A DNA stretch of 64,000 nt from Conchocele bisecta (lineage: Eukaryota; Mollusca; Bivalvia; Lucinida; Thyasiridae), in assembly GCA_029237695.1 (NCBI GenBank), contig CM055278.1:74752297-74816296 (forward strand), read 5' to 3'. The translations under genes and the position numbers were made by a program. Positions 1 to 10,023 of this stretch are shown piece by piece (the first letter of the stretch is position 1; every line of letters starts with the position of its first letter). The notes beneath the pieces are model-generated. The model did not search any database and was not told the DNA's origin. It saw nothing but the letters and a program-made list of their open reading frames with translations.

Positions 1-271
1 TGCACATTTTGCTGTCGTCATACTTTTGGCAATTAACACATTTATTTCGGATTCCTTTATGCTTCATCAGCATGAAAAGGGTTAAGCACATTAACCCTTA
101 GACAGCTACACGCAACAATTGTCTTGCCTTATTTCTGTGCTGTCAAAGCATGTTTTTGATGATAAAAATGGTAAATATAAAATAAACAGCAGTTGACAAA
201 AAATTAAGATAGCAGTGTAAGGGTTAAATGTAAAACAGTTCTAACATTTATTAGTTTTTGTTTCCTTCCAG
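1..271. other. AT-rich non-coding sequence, probably intron
   Basis: No coding frame or RNA gene was recognised. Positions 146-212 resemble 61730-61790 (shared text around AATAAACAGCAGWTGACAAAA), so part of it is a dispersed repeat. The stretch ends in a pyrimidine-rich tract and CAG (269-271), which looks like a splice acceptor in front of a decayed LIM exon. By position it is likely intron of the PINCH-type gene; that is inference. Confidence 0.4.
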
Positions 272-298
272 TGTTGCATATCTTCAACAAGGCATGCC
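272..298 (+). pseudogene. truncated copy of the PINCH LIM exon
   Basis: After a TTTCCTTCCAG acceptor the sequence reads, in the same phase as the intact exon at 5325, V-L-H-I-F-N-K-A and then breaks. The intact exon reads x-F-H-A-F-N-K-A-W-H. Similarity stops after AACAAGGCATG, exactly where an F1 foldback element begins (GATAAATAGAACACCAGGC). The simplest reading is a duplicated exon cut by a transposon insertion. The match is short, about 25 bases, but it is supported by the acceptor at the same offset and by a second decayed copy at 4877. Confidence 0.55.
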
Positions 299-645
299 TT
301 GATAAATAGAACACCAGGCTAGTGTGTTTCATAGCAAGTTTGTCAGGCAAGGCTAGGAAATGCTTCCTACCGTTCCCGATCCAAGCCTGATAAATTTGAT
401 ATCAAAAGGCACTAGCCTTGTATTCTATCTATCAGGTAACATTTTAGGCTACATAATGAACAATTATGACGTAGTTTTCGTTGACGTCAATTCACTGATG
501 TCATTCGGTAACGTCATGTCATGCCATTCGACCAATGAAACGTTAGTTTTCAATTTGTTGTAACCAGGATATTCATATCATGTAAATGCGTGATACAGCA
601 ATATGTTATCAGTTGGTACGTATTGTGCTAATACAAAGGTTGTCT
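298..645. mobile_element. F1 foldback element, copy 1
   Basis: The core (about 300-445) is an imperfect inverted repeat. TAGTGT...CAAGTTTGTCAGGCAAGG on one side faces CCAAGCCTGATAAATTTG and ATCAAAAGGCACTAGCC on the other. It is followed by TCTATCAGGTAAC and an outer arm rich in ACGTCA. The same core and outer arm recur at 27375, 38850, 39480, 40700 and 53040. There is no transposase frame, so it is a non-autonomous element. It interrupts the LIM exon copy at 272-298. Confidence 0.7.
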
Positions 646-779
646 CTGATAAACCACTTTGTCTGATCTATAATAAAGCTGCGGAACTACATGTACTTGT
701 AAATATAAGTTTCGTCCATGTCCAGCCGTGGGTAAACAAAATTATTTGTCGGTCCAGGCAAATGTTTGATTCTATTTAT

Positions 780-3700
780 TTCATAAGCAAAGAAGCATAC
801 ATTGAAGCTGTACTGATCATGTTTCCTGTAGCAATCTCATTGACATTGAAGCTGTACTGATCATGTTTCCTGTAGCAATCTCATTGCATGAAGTGTATGT
901 CATGTTTCAGTAGCCAATTTCATTGTCATGAAGCTGCATGATCATGTTTCCTGTAGCAATCTCATTTGACCAATTGAAGCTGCACTGATCTGTTTCACTG
1001 AAGCAATCTCATTGACATTGAAGCTGTACTGATCATGTTTCCTGTAGCAATCTCACTGACATTGAAGCTGTACTGATCATGTTTCCTGTAGCAATCTCAT
1101 TGACATTGAAGCTGTATGTTCCATGTTTCCTTGTGCAGCATTGCTCATGACATTGTAAGCATGTACTGTATCATGTTTCCTGTGCAATCTCATTGAACTT
1201 GAAGCTGTCACTGATCATGTTTACCTGTAGCAATCTCATTGACATTGAAGTGCACTTGATAATGTTTCTGTAGCAAATCTCATGACATTGAGATCCGCGG
1301 TCATGTTTCCTGTAGCAATCTCACTGACACTTGAAGCTGTACTGGTCATGTTTCCGTAGCAATTTCCTGACATTGAAGAGTTCTGATTCATGTTTCCTGT
1401 AGCATCTATTGACAATTGAAGCTGCCACTGATCATGTTTCTGTAGCAATCAATCAATTGAAGCTTGATCTTAAATGTTTATTAGCAAAATCCAAATTGAC
1501 ATTGAAGCTGTACTGATCATGTTTCCTGTAGCAATCAATTGACATGAAGCTGACTGATTCAGTTGTTTCTTAGCAATCCTCAATTGACAAATTGGAAAAG
1601 TGTAATGATCATGTTTTCCTGTAGAAATTTCCATTGCATTGAGCTGTACTTAATTCATGTTTCCTGTTAGAATTTCATTTGATTGAAGCTGTACTGGTCA
1701 GTTTCCTGAATCAAACTCATTGACATTGAAAGCAGTACTGTATACATGAATCCGCAGCAGAAACTCAATGGACAATGAAGCTGTACTTGATCAAGTTTCC
1801 TTTAGCAATCTCCATGACATTGAAGCTTGTACTGATCAAGTTTCCTGTATCAATCTCACTGACATTGAAGCTGTACTGATCATGTATCCTGTAGCAATCT
1901 CACTGACAAATGAAAGCTGTAACTGATCATGTTACCTGTAGCAATCTCATTGACAATGGAAGCTGCACTGATCAGTTTCCTGTAGCAACTCATTGACAAT
2001 GAAGCTGCACTGATCAGTTTCCTGTAGCAAACTCATTGGACAATTAAGCTGTACTGGTCAATTTTTCCTGTATGCAAATCACACTGACATTGAAGCAGTA
2101 CTGGTCATGTTTTCCTGTAGCAATCATCACTGACATTGAAGCTGAACTGCTCATGTTTCCTGTAGCACTCTCATTGACATTGAAGCTGCACTGATCATGT
2201 TCCTGGTAGCAATCTCATTGACATTTGACGCTTGTACTTATCAAGGTTTCACTGTACAATCTCATTGACAATGAAGCTGTTTACTGATCATGTTTCCAGT
2301 ACAATTCTCATTGACATTGAAGCTGTACTGATCAGTTTCCTGTAGCAAATCTCACTGACATTGAAGGCTGTACTGATCATGTTTCCTGAGCAATCTCATT
2401 TGGCAATTGAACTGAACTTATCATGTTTCCTGAACAATTTTCAATGACAAAGAAGCTGACTGATCATGTTTCCTGTACAATCCAGACCATAAAGCTGACT
2501 GGTCATGAATTTCCTGTAGCAATCCTATTGACATTGTAAGCTGTACTGAATCATGGTGGTTCTAAAGCAAACCATTGACATTAAGCTGACTGATCATGTT
2601 TCCTGTAGCAATCTCATTGACATTGAACATTGAAGCTGCACTGATCATGATTCTGCCTTAGCAATCTCACTGACATTGAAGCTGTACTGACTGAAATCTA
2701 TAGCAATCTCATTGACATTGAAGCTGACTGATGACAATTGAAGCTGTAACCTGATCATGTTTCCTGTATTCAATCTCATTGACATTGAGCTGTACTGATC
2801 TAATGTTTTTCCTGTAGCAATCTCATGACATTGAAGCATACTGATCATGTTTTCCTGTAGCAATCTCATTGACATAGAAGCCTTTGACCTGATCATGTTT
2901 CCCTGTACAATCTCATTACTTGACATTGAAGCTGTAACTGATCATGTTTCCTGTTATGCCAATCTCAATGACAAGTGAAGCTGTAACTGACATTTGAAGC
3001 GTAACTGATCTTTTCCTGTAGCAATCTCATTTGGCATTTAATTGACATGAAGCTGCACTGATCATGTTTTCCTGTAGCAATCTCATGACATTGAAGCCTG
3101 TAACTGATCATGTTTCCTGTAAGCAATCTCAATTTTTCCGTAGCAATCTCATTGACATTGAAGCTGACTGATCATGTTTCCTGTAGCAATCTCACTGACA
3201 TTGAAGCTGTACTGATCAAGTTTCCTGTAGCAATCTCTTACTGACCATAAGCTTTACTAGAAGCTGTAACACATCATGGTTTCCTGTAGCAATCTCATGA
3301 CATTGAAAGCTGTACTGATCATGTTTCCCTGTAGCAATCTCATGACATTGAAGCTGTACTGATCATGTTTCCTGTAGCAATCTCACTGACATTGAAGCGA
3401 ACTGATCTGATTGTACTGTAGCATGCTCATGACATTGAAGCAAGAACTGATCATGTTTCCTGTTAGCAATCTCATTGCATTGAAGCTGTACTGATCATGT
3501 TTCCTGTAGCAATCTCACTGACATAAGAAGCTGCACGTGAATCATGTTTCCTGTAGCAATAATCTCATTGGCATGAAGCTGCACTGATCATGTTTCCCTG
3601 TAGTCAATTTCATTGACATTGAAGCTGCACTGATCATGTTTCCTGTAGCAATCTCATTGACATTGAAGATGTACTGATCATGTTTCCTGTAGCAATCTCA

Positions 3701-4595
3701 TTGACATTGCAGCTGCACTGATCATGTTTCCTGTAGCAATCTCATTGACATTGAAGCTGTACTGATCATGTTTCCTGTAGCAATCTCATTGACATTGAAG
3801 CTGTACTGATCATGTTTCCTGTAGCAATCTCATTGACATTGAAGCTGCACTGATCATGTTTCCTGTAGCAATCTCATTGACATTGAAGCTGTACTGATCA
3901 TGTTTCCTGTAGCAATCTCATTGACATTGAAGCTGTACGATCATGTTTTCCTGTAGCTAATCTCATTGACATTGAAGCTGTACTGATCATGTTTCCTGTA
4001 TCAATCTCACATACATTGAAGCTGTACTGATCATGTTTCCTGTAGCAATCTCATTGACTTTGAAGCTGTACTGATCATGTTTCCTGTAGCAATCTCACAT
4101 ACATTGAAGCTGTACTGATCATGTTTCCTGTAGCAATCTCATTGACATTGAAGCTGTACTGATCATGTTTCCTGTGGCAATCTCATTGACATTGAAGCTG
4201 CACTGATCATGTTTCCTGTGGCAATCTCATTGACATTGAAGCTGTACTGATCATGTTTCCTGTAGCAATCTCATTGACATTGAAGCTGTACTGATCATGT
4301 TTCCTGTAGCAATCTCATTGACATTGAAGCTGTACTGATCATGTTTCCTGTATCAATCTCACATACATTGAAGCTGTACTGATCATGTTTCCTGTAGCAA
4401 TCTCATTGACTTTGAAGCTGTACTGATCATGTTTCCTGTAGCAATCTCACATACATTGAAGCTGTACTGATCATGTTTCCTGTGGCAATCTCATTGACTT
4501 TGGAGCTGTACTGATCATGTTTCCTGTAGCAATTTCATTGACATTGAAGCTGTACTGATCAGGTTTCCTGTAGCAATCTCATTTGCATATTTATT
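780..4595. repeat. 44-bp satellite array, about 85 units
   Basis: Tandem units of 44 bp: ATTGACATTGAAGCTGTACT followed by GATCATGTTTCCTGTAGCAA and TCTC. About 3600-4590 is nearly uniform. About 860-3600 is full of one-base gains and losses. Within the clean part, a variant pattern (TATCAATCTCACATACATT, then GACTTTG units) occurs at 4001 and again at 4353. This is 352 bp apart, exactly eight units, so there is higher-order structure. The array ends in CATTTGCATATTTATTACATT, text also found beside a single relic unit at 39351-39415 and at 58440-58545. Short open frames across it are repeat artefacts. Confidence 0.97.
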
Positions 4596-4876
4596 ACATT
4601 AGTATATTATGATTGTTTTTGCACTCGCTTGCGGACGACGCGATAATCGGCACATTGGCATACGTATGTGCATTCGGGTTAAAGTTTTTGGTTAAATTTT
4701 TTCGGTATACTATCAAAGCCTCGATGGCCGCGACATGCGGGCTGGGAACATCTAGTTATTACACTGTGTTATTACTCTGTGAAATGCCATTTTATGTAAT
4801 AATAACATATTTTAATCTATTTATGAATCAGTATTTATGACTCTGAATGACTATGAACCGCCATATTTCAATTCAG
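4596..4876. other. non-coding, satellite flank to LIM exon copy
   Basis: It begins with the element text that borders the satellite. A 75-codon open frame at 4613-4840 has no recognisable domain and no conserved context, so I do not call it a gene. It ends in TTTCAATTCAG, an acceptor-like sequence in front of the second decayed LIM exon. Confidence 0.4.
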
Positions 4877-4944
4877 TCTTCCATGCGTTGAACAAGGCCT
4901 TGCACATGATAACCACTTGCCTGCTCTGTAGTAGGAGGTTCTGA
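4877..4944 (+). pseudogene. decayed duplicate of the PINCH LIM exon
   Basis: ATTCAG is followed by two bases and then TTC-CAT-GCG-TTG-AAC-AAG-GCC, the same phase and wording as the intact exon at 5325 (TTC-CAT-GCG-TTC-AAC-AAG-GCA). It reads F-H-A-L-N-K-A-L-H-M and keeps a C-x2-C pair, but lacks the Trp and the zinc-binding His region. It runs into an in-frame TGA at 4942 with no donor at the expected place. It is a tandem exon duplicate that has lost function, or, less likely, a poison exon. Confidence 0.7.
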
Positions 4945-5324
4945 ACACCTGCATCTATAATGTAGAGACTGAAGGAATGTAGAGACTGAACTACTTGTGG
5001 ATTCGTATTTTATGACTTACGTCTACAAGTGACTATTAATTATCTGCTTGCCGATAGGCAAGAGTGGATATTGCATTAGTTCATGTACGTACGTACGCTA
5101 CATACGTACATGTGTACGTTATTAACACCTTTCATTTTTCAATAACCTTACCAATTTAGATAATACATGGCCACAATGTGTGTCTAGGGATCGTGCTTTG
5201 TTTTGCATACGACCCACGTCCGACCGTCCAAGGTCACTGAGGACTTGTGTATCCTTGTTCTTCAGGCAAAAATGTTAAACGTTTTTTTATTTTTTTATTA
5301 TCAATGCCCTTGTTTCTATTACAG
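4945..5324. other. intron sequence
   Basis: AT-rich and non-coding, with a short ACGT-rich palindromic stretch near 5084-5120 (GTACGTACGTACGCTACATA). It ends in a T-rich tract and ATTACAG, the acceptor for the intact LIM exon. Nothing else was recognised. Confidence 0.5.
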
Positions 5325-5400
5325 TGTTCCATGCGTTCAACAAGGCATGGCATGTAAACCATTTCGCCTGCTCCATTTGTGACCGGAAAATGAGTCAAAG
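5325..5400 (+). CDS. LIMS1: PINCH/LIMS-type protein, penultimate coding exon (part of last LIM domain)
   Basis: PINCH proteins are LIM-only adaptors that join integrin-linked kinase and parvin at integrin adhesions. This 76-bp exon lies between a TTTCTATTACAG acceptor and a GTAAAT donor at 5401. In phase it reads FHAFNKAWHVNHFACSICDR then KMSQ. It carries the end of one LIM zinc finger (His-x2-Cys in HFAC) and the start of the next (C-x2-C in CSIC). The final AG joins the G that opens the exon at 9909 to make Arg, so the junction phase is consistent. The first half of this LIM domain and LIM domains 1-4 must lie upstream of the window or in missing sequence. Two broken copies of this exon lie 5' of it. 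Calling the family rests mainly on the next exon; LIMS1 versus a paralogue cannot be settled. Confidence 0.72.
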
Positions 5401-5684
5401 GTAAATATGGAAGGCAACTGGAGAGCTATTCTCTATGTTGGCAATGTATTGTTATGCCTCCCGTCTTCGTAGAGCTGGGAGGAATATGGTGTTTGTACTG
5501 TGTGTCTTTGTTGAGGATCTCGATCATCAGGATCTGCACTTTTTACAAGTAATGTTCATATTTTTGAAAGCAAAAACACCCCCTTTTCATAAATGGACTA
5601 GACTGAAGATCATTTTGTGACGATTGGATTGGCTGCCAAATTAACATATCAACATCCATTCCAATTACTTACGGGTGAAAGGGT
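5401..5684. other. PINCH last intron, first part
   Basis: It starts with donor GTAAAT. It contains the text GATCTGCACTTTTTACAAGT and an AAAAACACCCCCTTTTCATA stretch that recurs at about 33640-33790, so this is part of a dispersed repeat ending in ACGGGTGAAAGGGTTAA. There is no gene. Confidence 0.5.
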
Positions 5685-5900
5685 TAAGTTTATCAGGCGA
5701 GGCTTACCAAGGAATTGCTGACATTCAGAGCCAACAATTATGAAACCAACTGATAGTTTTTGATAGCAAATGAGGCTATGAAACATGTAGGAATTCCGAG
5801 GCTTGCCGAGGAATTCCTGCTGTTTCACAGCCGAGTCTGATAAACTTGATATTGAAAAGAAACTTGCCTGACAAATGTACCGTATTTATAAACGCCCGAA
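5685..5900. mobile_element. F1 foldback element, rearranged copy
   Basis: TTTATCAGGCGAGGCTTACC faces GCCGAGTCTGATAAACTTGA, with the GGAATTCCGAGGCTTGCCGA core at about 5790. The left arm is disordered and one AGCAAATGAGGCTATGAAAC stretch is extra, so it is an old copy. Confidence 0.6.
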
Positions 5901-6125
5901 CGCCCCGGGGGGCTATGCAATTCGTGGAGATCAAAATGTGGAAAATAGGATCAAAATATGTTATTTTCACATACAAAAGCTATTTAAAACAATGTATGGT
6001 GTGGTTGGTGGTAGCGTCTTTTTGGTCTTGGGTAGAGTAACCTTGAAAGATTAATACAAGTAACTTACACTTATTTCGTAATTGTTGCGTACAATTTTTC
6101 GCATAGCGCACACACCCGAGACACT

Positions 6126-7205
6126 TTTTTAGCTCGTTGTCGTCGTCCGTGAACATTTTCAAACGTCTTCTCCTCGGTAACCATTGGGCCTATAGTCACC
6201 AAACTTCATGGTCATGGTCCTTAGATAGGGGGATTACAAAATTGTTAAAATGACGTCATCACGTAATCCAAGATGTCCGCTGTCTAAAAATAGCACAAAT
6301 TCTTCAAAAACTTGACAAAACTTGGTAGGAATGATCGATGTACAATGTTCTTTCAAAGTTGTTAAAATGGTGACACAGGGTTCAAAAATGGGCGTGGCCC
6401 GTGGGGTCAAATTGGGGTCAAATGTTAGTTTTTGACCGAATATGGTCATGTCTATATCAAATCGAAGGTATCAAAGAGCGATCGCTCTGGTGCATTTTTT
6501 GTCGAAAATTGGATGGTCATGTCATCCAAGATGGCCGCCAAAAGGTCGTTCTTTTATTAGAGATTTCAAAATTCTTCTTCACACGAACTGCTTGGCCCAT
6601 GGTGGCCATGGGTGAAGCCTTTTCAGATTTGTTCAAACGGAGGTCGTCGCTAATCCAAGATGGCCGCCATCTAAAAATAGTACAAATTCTTAAAAAATCT
6701 TCTTCTCATGAACCGCCAGCCGGATTTCGACGAGACTTGGTAGGAATGATCGATGTACAATGCTCTTTCAAAGTTGTTAAAATGGTGACCCCGGGATCAA
6801 AAATGGGCATGGCCCATGAGGTCAAATTTTATTTTTTACCAAATATGCTCATGTCATGTATCAAATTGAAGGTATCGATGAGGCGATTGCTCTGGTGCAA
6901 TATTTGTCGGAATCGGATGATTATGTCATCCATTATGGCCCCCAAAAGGTCCATTTATTCGAGATTTTGAACATCTTTTTCTCAGGAACCACCTGGCCGA
7001 TGCTGGCCAAACTTCATAGTAAGTTAAGATCCTTGGGCGAAGCATTTTCAGATTTGGTAAAATGAGAGTCATTGCTTAATCCAAGATGACCGACATCTAA
7101 AAATAGCACAATTTTTTTAAAACATGAACTCAATGTCATGTTCTCCTCTGGTGTTCATGGAGTCAGGTGAGCGAATTAGGGCTATCATGGCCCTCTCGTT
7201 TAATA
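6126..7205 (+). mobile_element. H1 element, 5'-deleted copy
   Basis: It begins within the GTCGTCGTCCGTGAACATTT region of H1. It carries about 2.5 internal direct repeats, each marked by AAGATGGCCGCCATCTAAAA, GGAATGATCGATGTACAATG and AAAATGGGCGTGGCCC. It ends with ATGGAGTCAGGTGAGCGAAT and the hairpin GGGCTATCATGGCCC followed by TCTCGTTTA. Open frames of up to 189 codons run through it but are copied, with frame breaks, in every H1 copy on both strands. I regard them as non-coding. Confidence 0.8.
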
Positions 7206-7354
7206 TATAGTTTCTTAAATATATCAACAAATGGTTTGTAGAAATTTATATAGTTTATATAGCAAATTACGGAATAAGCAGAATTACATCCCTTGATGAA
7301 AGGTTACTCTTCCCAATACCAAAAAGACGATGCCGTGTTCGGTCAATGAGGTGC
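7206..7354. other. short unassigned intron stretch
   Basis: AT-rich, with no recognisable feature. It contains the pre-insertion target of the SINE that follows. Confidence 0.4.
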
Positions 7355-7371
7355 TTCAATGAGAAGCTAGG

Positions 7372-7565
7372 GATGGGTTGTGGTCTAGGGGTTAGTACAC
7401 CTGACTTCCAATCTGGAGGTTGTGTGTTCAAACCTCACCTTGGGCATCAACAATACTTTCATAGTATTTCCATCACACTGGTCTGTCGGATGAGTCTGTA
7501 AACTGTGGTGCCATCTCTATATATCTGTTGCTGGGATGTTAAACCCATTCAGTTTCACTTTTTGT
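7372..7565 (+). mobile_element. tRNA-derived SINE with perfect 17-bp target duplication
   Basis: A-box-like GTGGTCTAGGGGTTAGTAC and B-box-like GTGTGTTCAAACCTC are about 35 bp apart, followed by a roughly 120-bp unrelated body. The element is bracketed by identical copies of TTCAATGAGAAGCTAGG at 7355-7371 and 7566-7582. This is what target-primed insertion by LINE enzymes leaves. The perfect duplication implies a fairly young insertion. Confidence 0.88.
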
Positions 7566-7629
7566 TTCAATGAGAAGCTAGGTAACAGATAAAATAAAAT
7601 TAACCCATTCACCCCAGGTATTTGAAATG

Positions 7630-7725
7630 GACTCATCCAGATTAATGTGGGCGGTTAGTTGGGAGCATGCAAAGGGTAAATTTAACGATGGGTTTCATCC
7701 TGATATCTCTGGTTTGACCCTCCGG
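7630..7725 (+). mobile_element. S1 element, head part, split by insertion
   Basis: GGGCGGTTAGTTGGGAGCAT and the following GGTAAATTTAACGATGGG match the start of S1 copies at 12396, 13123 and 18290. The copy continues at 8560-8750 after an inserted element. Confidence 0.7.
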
Positions 7726-8559
7726 TACATTTTTAGCTCGACTATTCGAAGAATAGTTAGAGCTTATGTTGTCACCCCGTCACGCCTTGGTTAAGGTTTT
7801 TAGTCAACCTTGTATATGGAATACTACTGGCCCTACACCCACCATACTTGGACAACTTCATCTCCTAGTGATGTACATCAACAACCTCTGACCTATATTT
7901 GACCTTGACCTACATTTAACCTTGAATTACTTAGTTAATTCCCCTTGGTTATGGTTTTTAGTCAACCTTGGTTAAGGTTTTTAGTCAAGCTTGTAGATGG
8001 AATACTATTGTGCATACAGACACCATACTTGGATAACTTTTTCTCATAGGGATGTACATCAATAACCCCTGACCTATATTTTACCTTCACCTACATTTAA
8101 CCTTGAATTACTTGGTTAATGTTTATAGTCAAGCTTGTATATGGAATACTCCTGGGCCTACATCAACCATACTTGGACAACTTCATCTCCTAGTGATGTA
8201 CATCAATAATCCCTGACCTATATTTGACCTTGACCTACTTTTATCCTTGGATTACTTAGTTCTTTCCCCTTGGTTAAGGTTTTTAGTCAAGCTTGTATAT
8301 GAATACTCCTGGGCCTACAGCAACCATACTTGGGAAACTTCATCTCCTAGTGATGTACATCAATAACCGCTGACCTATATCTGACATTGACCTACATTTA
8401 ACCTTAAATTACTTACTTAATTTCCCTTGGTTAAGTTTTTTAGTAAACCTTGGTTAAGGTTTTTATGCAGGCCGCAGCCACCTTGTTTGTCAAGCTATGT
8501 GTACATCGACAACCCTCGTAGTCGAGCTATGCTGTTCTCCTACAGCTCTTGTTTACTTT
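7726..8559 (+). mobile_element. H1-like element with TTTTTAGCTCGACTATTCG start and about 160-bp internal repeats
   Basis: It starts TTTTTAGCTCGACTATTCGA followed by a short hairpin (CTATTCGAAGAATAG) and ends with GCTCTTGTTTA. Inside are about four direct repeats marked by GGTTAAGGTTTTTAGTCAA, CATACTTGGACAACTTCATC and CCTGACCTATATTTGACCTT. The boundaries are inferred because it splits an S1 copy. It shares the terminal words TTTTTAGCTC and CTCTTGTTTA with H1 but not the internal sequence. Confidence 0.7.
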
Positions 8560-8750
8560 CAGGTATGTGACAGTTGAATCCGGTTATACCCATTATAAAA
8601 GTAATAAGATTACTACTAATCCCATTTTGTTTGGGGAGTGGGGCTAAGTGACTCTGGTGTGTTTTGAGGACCTGGCACCAGGTCAGATTATTCTGATTTC
8701 AGGGTTGAATAAATATTTTATTTTGTAAATAGTCAGTTCTGATTTTGGAA
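8560..8750 (+). mobile_element. S1 element, body part
   Basis: GTTGAATCCGGTTATACCC, ACCTGGCACCAGGTCAG and ATTTCAGGGTTGAATAAATA match the middle of S1 copies. It runs directly into the 74-bp tandem array, and its last words (CTGATTTTGGAATTTGCCCC) overlap the first unit. Confidence 0.7.
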
Positions 8751-9345
8751 TTTGCCCCATCACAACAGTTGAAATATTAGCTACCTACAATAATTCACTT
8801 CCGCTATGTTATCTACTTCTACAATTTGCCCCATCACAACAGTTGAAATATTAGCTAGCTACAATAATTCACTTCCGCTATGTTATCTACTTCTACAATT
8901 TGCCCCATCACAACAGTTGAAATATTAGCTAGCTACAATAATTCACTTCCGCTATGTTATCTACTTCTACAATTTACCCCATCACAACAGTTGAAATATT
9001 AGCTAGCTACAATAATTCACTTCCGCTATGTTATCTACTTCTACAATTTGCCCCATCACAACAGTTGAAATATTAGCTAGCTACAATAATTCACTTCCGC
9101 TATGTTATCTACTTCTACAATTTGCATCATCACAACATTGAAATATTAGCTAGCTACAATAATTCACTTCCGCTATGTTATCTACTTCTACAATTTGAAC
9201 CCATCACAACAGTTGAAATATTAGCTAGCTACAATAATTCACTTCCGCTATGTTATCTACTTCTACAATTTGCCCCATCACAACAGTTGAAATATTAGCT
9301 AGCTACAATAATTCACTTCCGCTATGTTATCTACTTCTACAATTT
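8751..9345. repeat. 74-bp minisatellite, 8 units
   Basis: Units start TTTGCCCCATCACAACAGTT at 8751, 8825, 8899 and so on, every 74 bp. They are nearly identical, with a few variants (TTTGCATCATCACAACATTG; TTTGAACCCATC). The right flank (9345-9530, ending CTAGTTGTTGTTCAAC) matches, in reverse, a single-copy version at 58170-58370, so the array grew inside a dispersed repeat. Confidence 0.95.
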
Positions 9346-9837
9346 GACCCATTCAACAAATGTGAGCAGTCAAAATGCATACCAAAAACGGTTGCATGTA
9401 GGTAAAAATTTAGTAAACTACCTTTAAACAAATAATCTTTGATGTAGAACTAGTTAATTGCCAAAAATGATAGAACAGGGAAATCATTTTCCCATGAAAG
9501 CCATCTTTTCTCTAGTTGTTGTTCAACATTCAAAGTAATGAAATGAAGCTTTCAAATTTTCAAGATATACATGTAAATGTCAGATAAACATCTTGACAAG
9601 GTAAAATAACCAATTTCTGTATGTGTATGTTCTTTATTAATAATTTATTGATACATCTTTGACAGTTTTATTTTGCTAACATATCAAACATGCCGGATAA
9701 TCGATTGCAAAAATCATTCTTCCATGCGTTACATTAAAGAGATGGGGTTAAATTGCTACCCTCACGAGGTATGGAGTGGGGTAGCAATTTTGTTTCTTGT
9801 GAAATATGGGATTTAACATGGCCTAAATATGGCATTT
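9346..9837. other. dispersed-repeat flank and unassigned intron
   Basis: 9346-9530 is the non-tandem part of the repeat that seeded the 74-bp array (reverse partner at 58170-58260). From 9530 to about 9837 I see only AT-rich sequence, with a small hairpin-like stretch around 9745-9800 (TTAAATTGCTACC facing GGGGTAGCAATTT). Confidence 0.55.
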
Positions 9838-9895
9838 GACCCTGTTATCCCGGCCTAAAGTGACTAGCTGTTGACAGGCCATTAAACACCGTTTA
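9838..9895 (+). mobile_element. S1 3' tail next to a splice acceptor
   Basis: CCCGGCCTAAAGTGACTAGC followed by TGTTGACAGGCCATTAAACA matches the S1 3' end (GACCTTAGCTGTTGATAGGCCGTTAAACACC). It lies only about 13 bases before the CAG acceptor of the PINCH last exon, so the branch-point region of this intron is element-derived. Confidence 0.7.
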
Positions 9896-9908
9896 TTTTT
9901 TATTTCAG

Positions 9909-10023
9909 GACAAAATTCTTTGAGTTTGATCTAAAACCGGTGTGTAAGTTCTGCTACGACAAGTTTCCGGGAGAACTGAAGAAACGACTGAAGAAAGCAC
10001 ATGAGGAAACACAGAAGAAATAA
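9909..10023 (+). CDS. LIMS1: PINCH/LIMS-type protein, last coding exon
   Basis: The exon follows TTTATTTTTTATTTCAG. After the split Arg codon it reads [20 protein letters not shown] then [17 protein letters not shown] and a TAA at 10021. C-x2-C in VCKFC completes the zinc finger begun in the exon at 5325, with 18 residues between the Cys pairs. The [21 protein letters not shown] tail is the signature I know from the last LIM domain of PINCH proteins, which binds partners such as RSU1. The C-terminus is a short basic helix. The gene continues upstream beyond the window. No AATAAA is close; candidates lie at 11366 and 11373. I am confident of a LIM-domain terminus and fairly confident of PINCH. 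Confidence 0.78.

Noticed and set aside
1236..2926. Short frames in the satellite
   Set aside because: Chance frames in 44-bp repeats.
780..4595. CRISPR array
   Set aside because: Units are contiguous with no unique spacers, and the DNA is from an animal. Same for the 74-, 71- and 36-bp arrays.
6401..6970. 189-codon open frame
   Set aside because: Lies in an H1 repeat; the same text in other H1 copies is frameshifted and is open on both strands. No domain.
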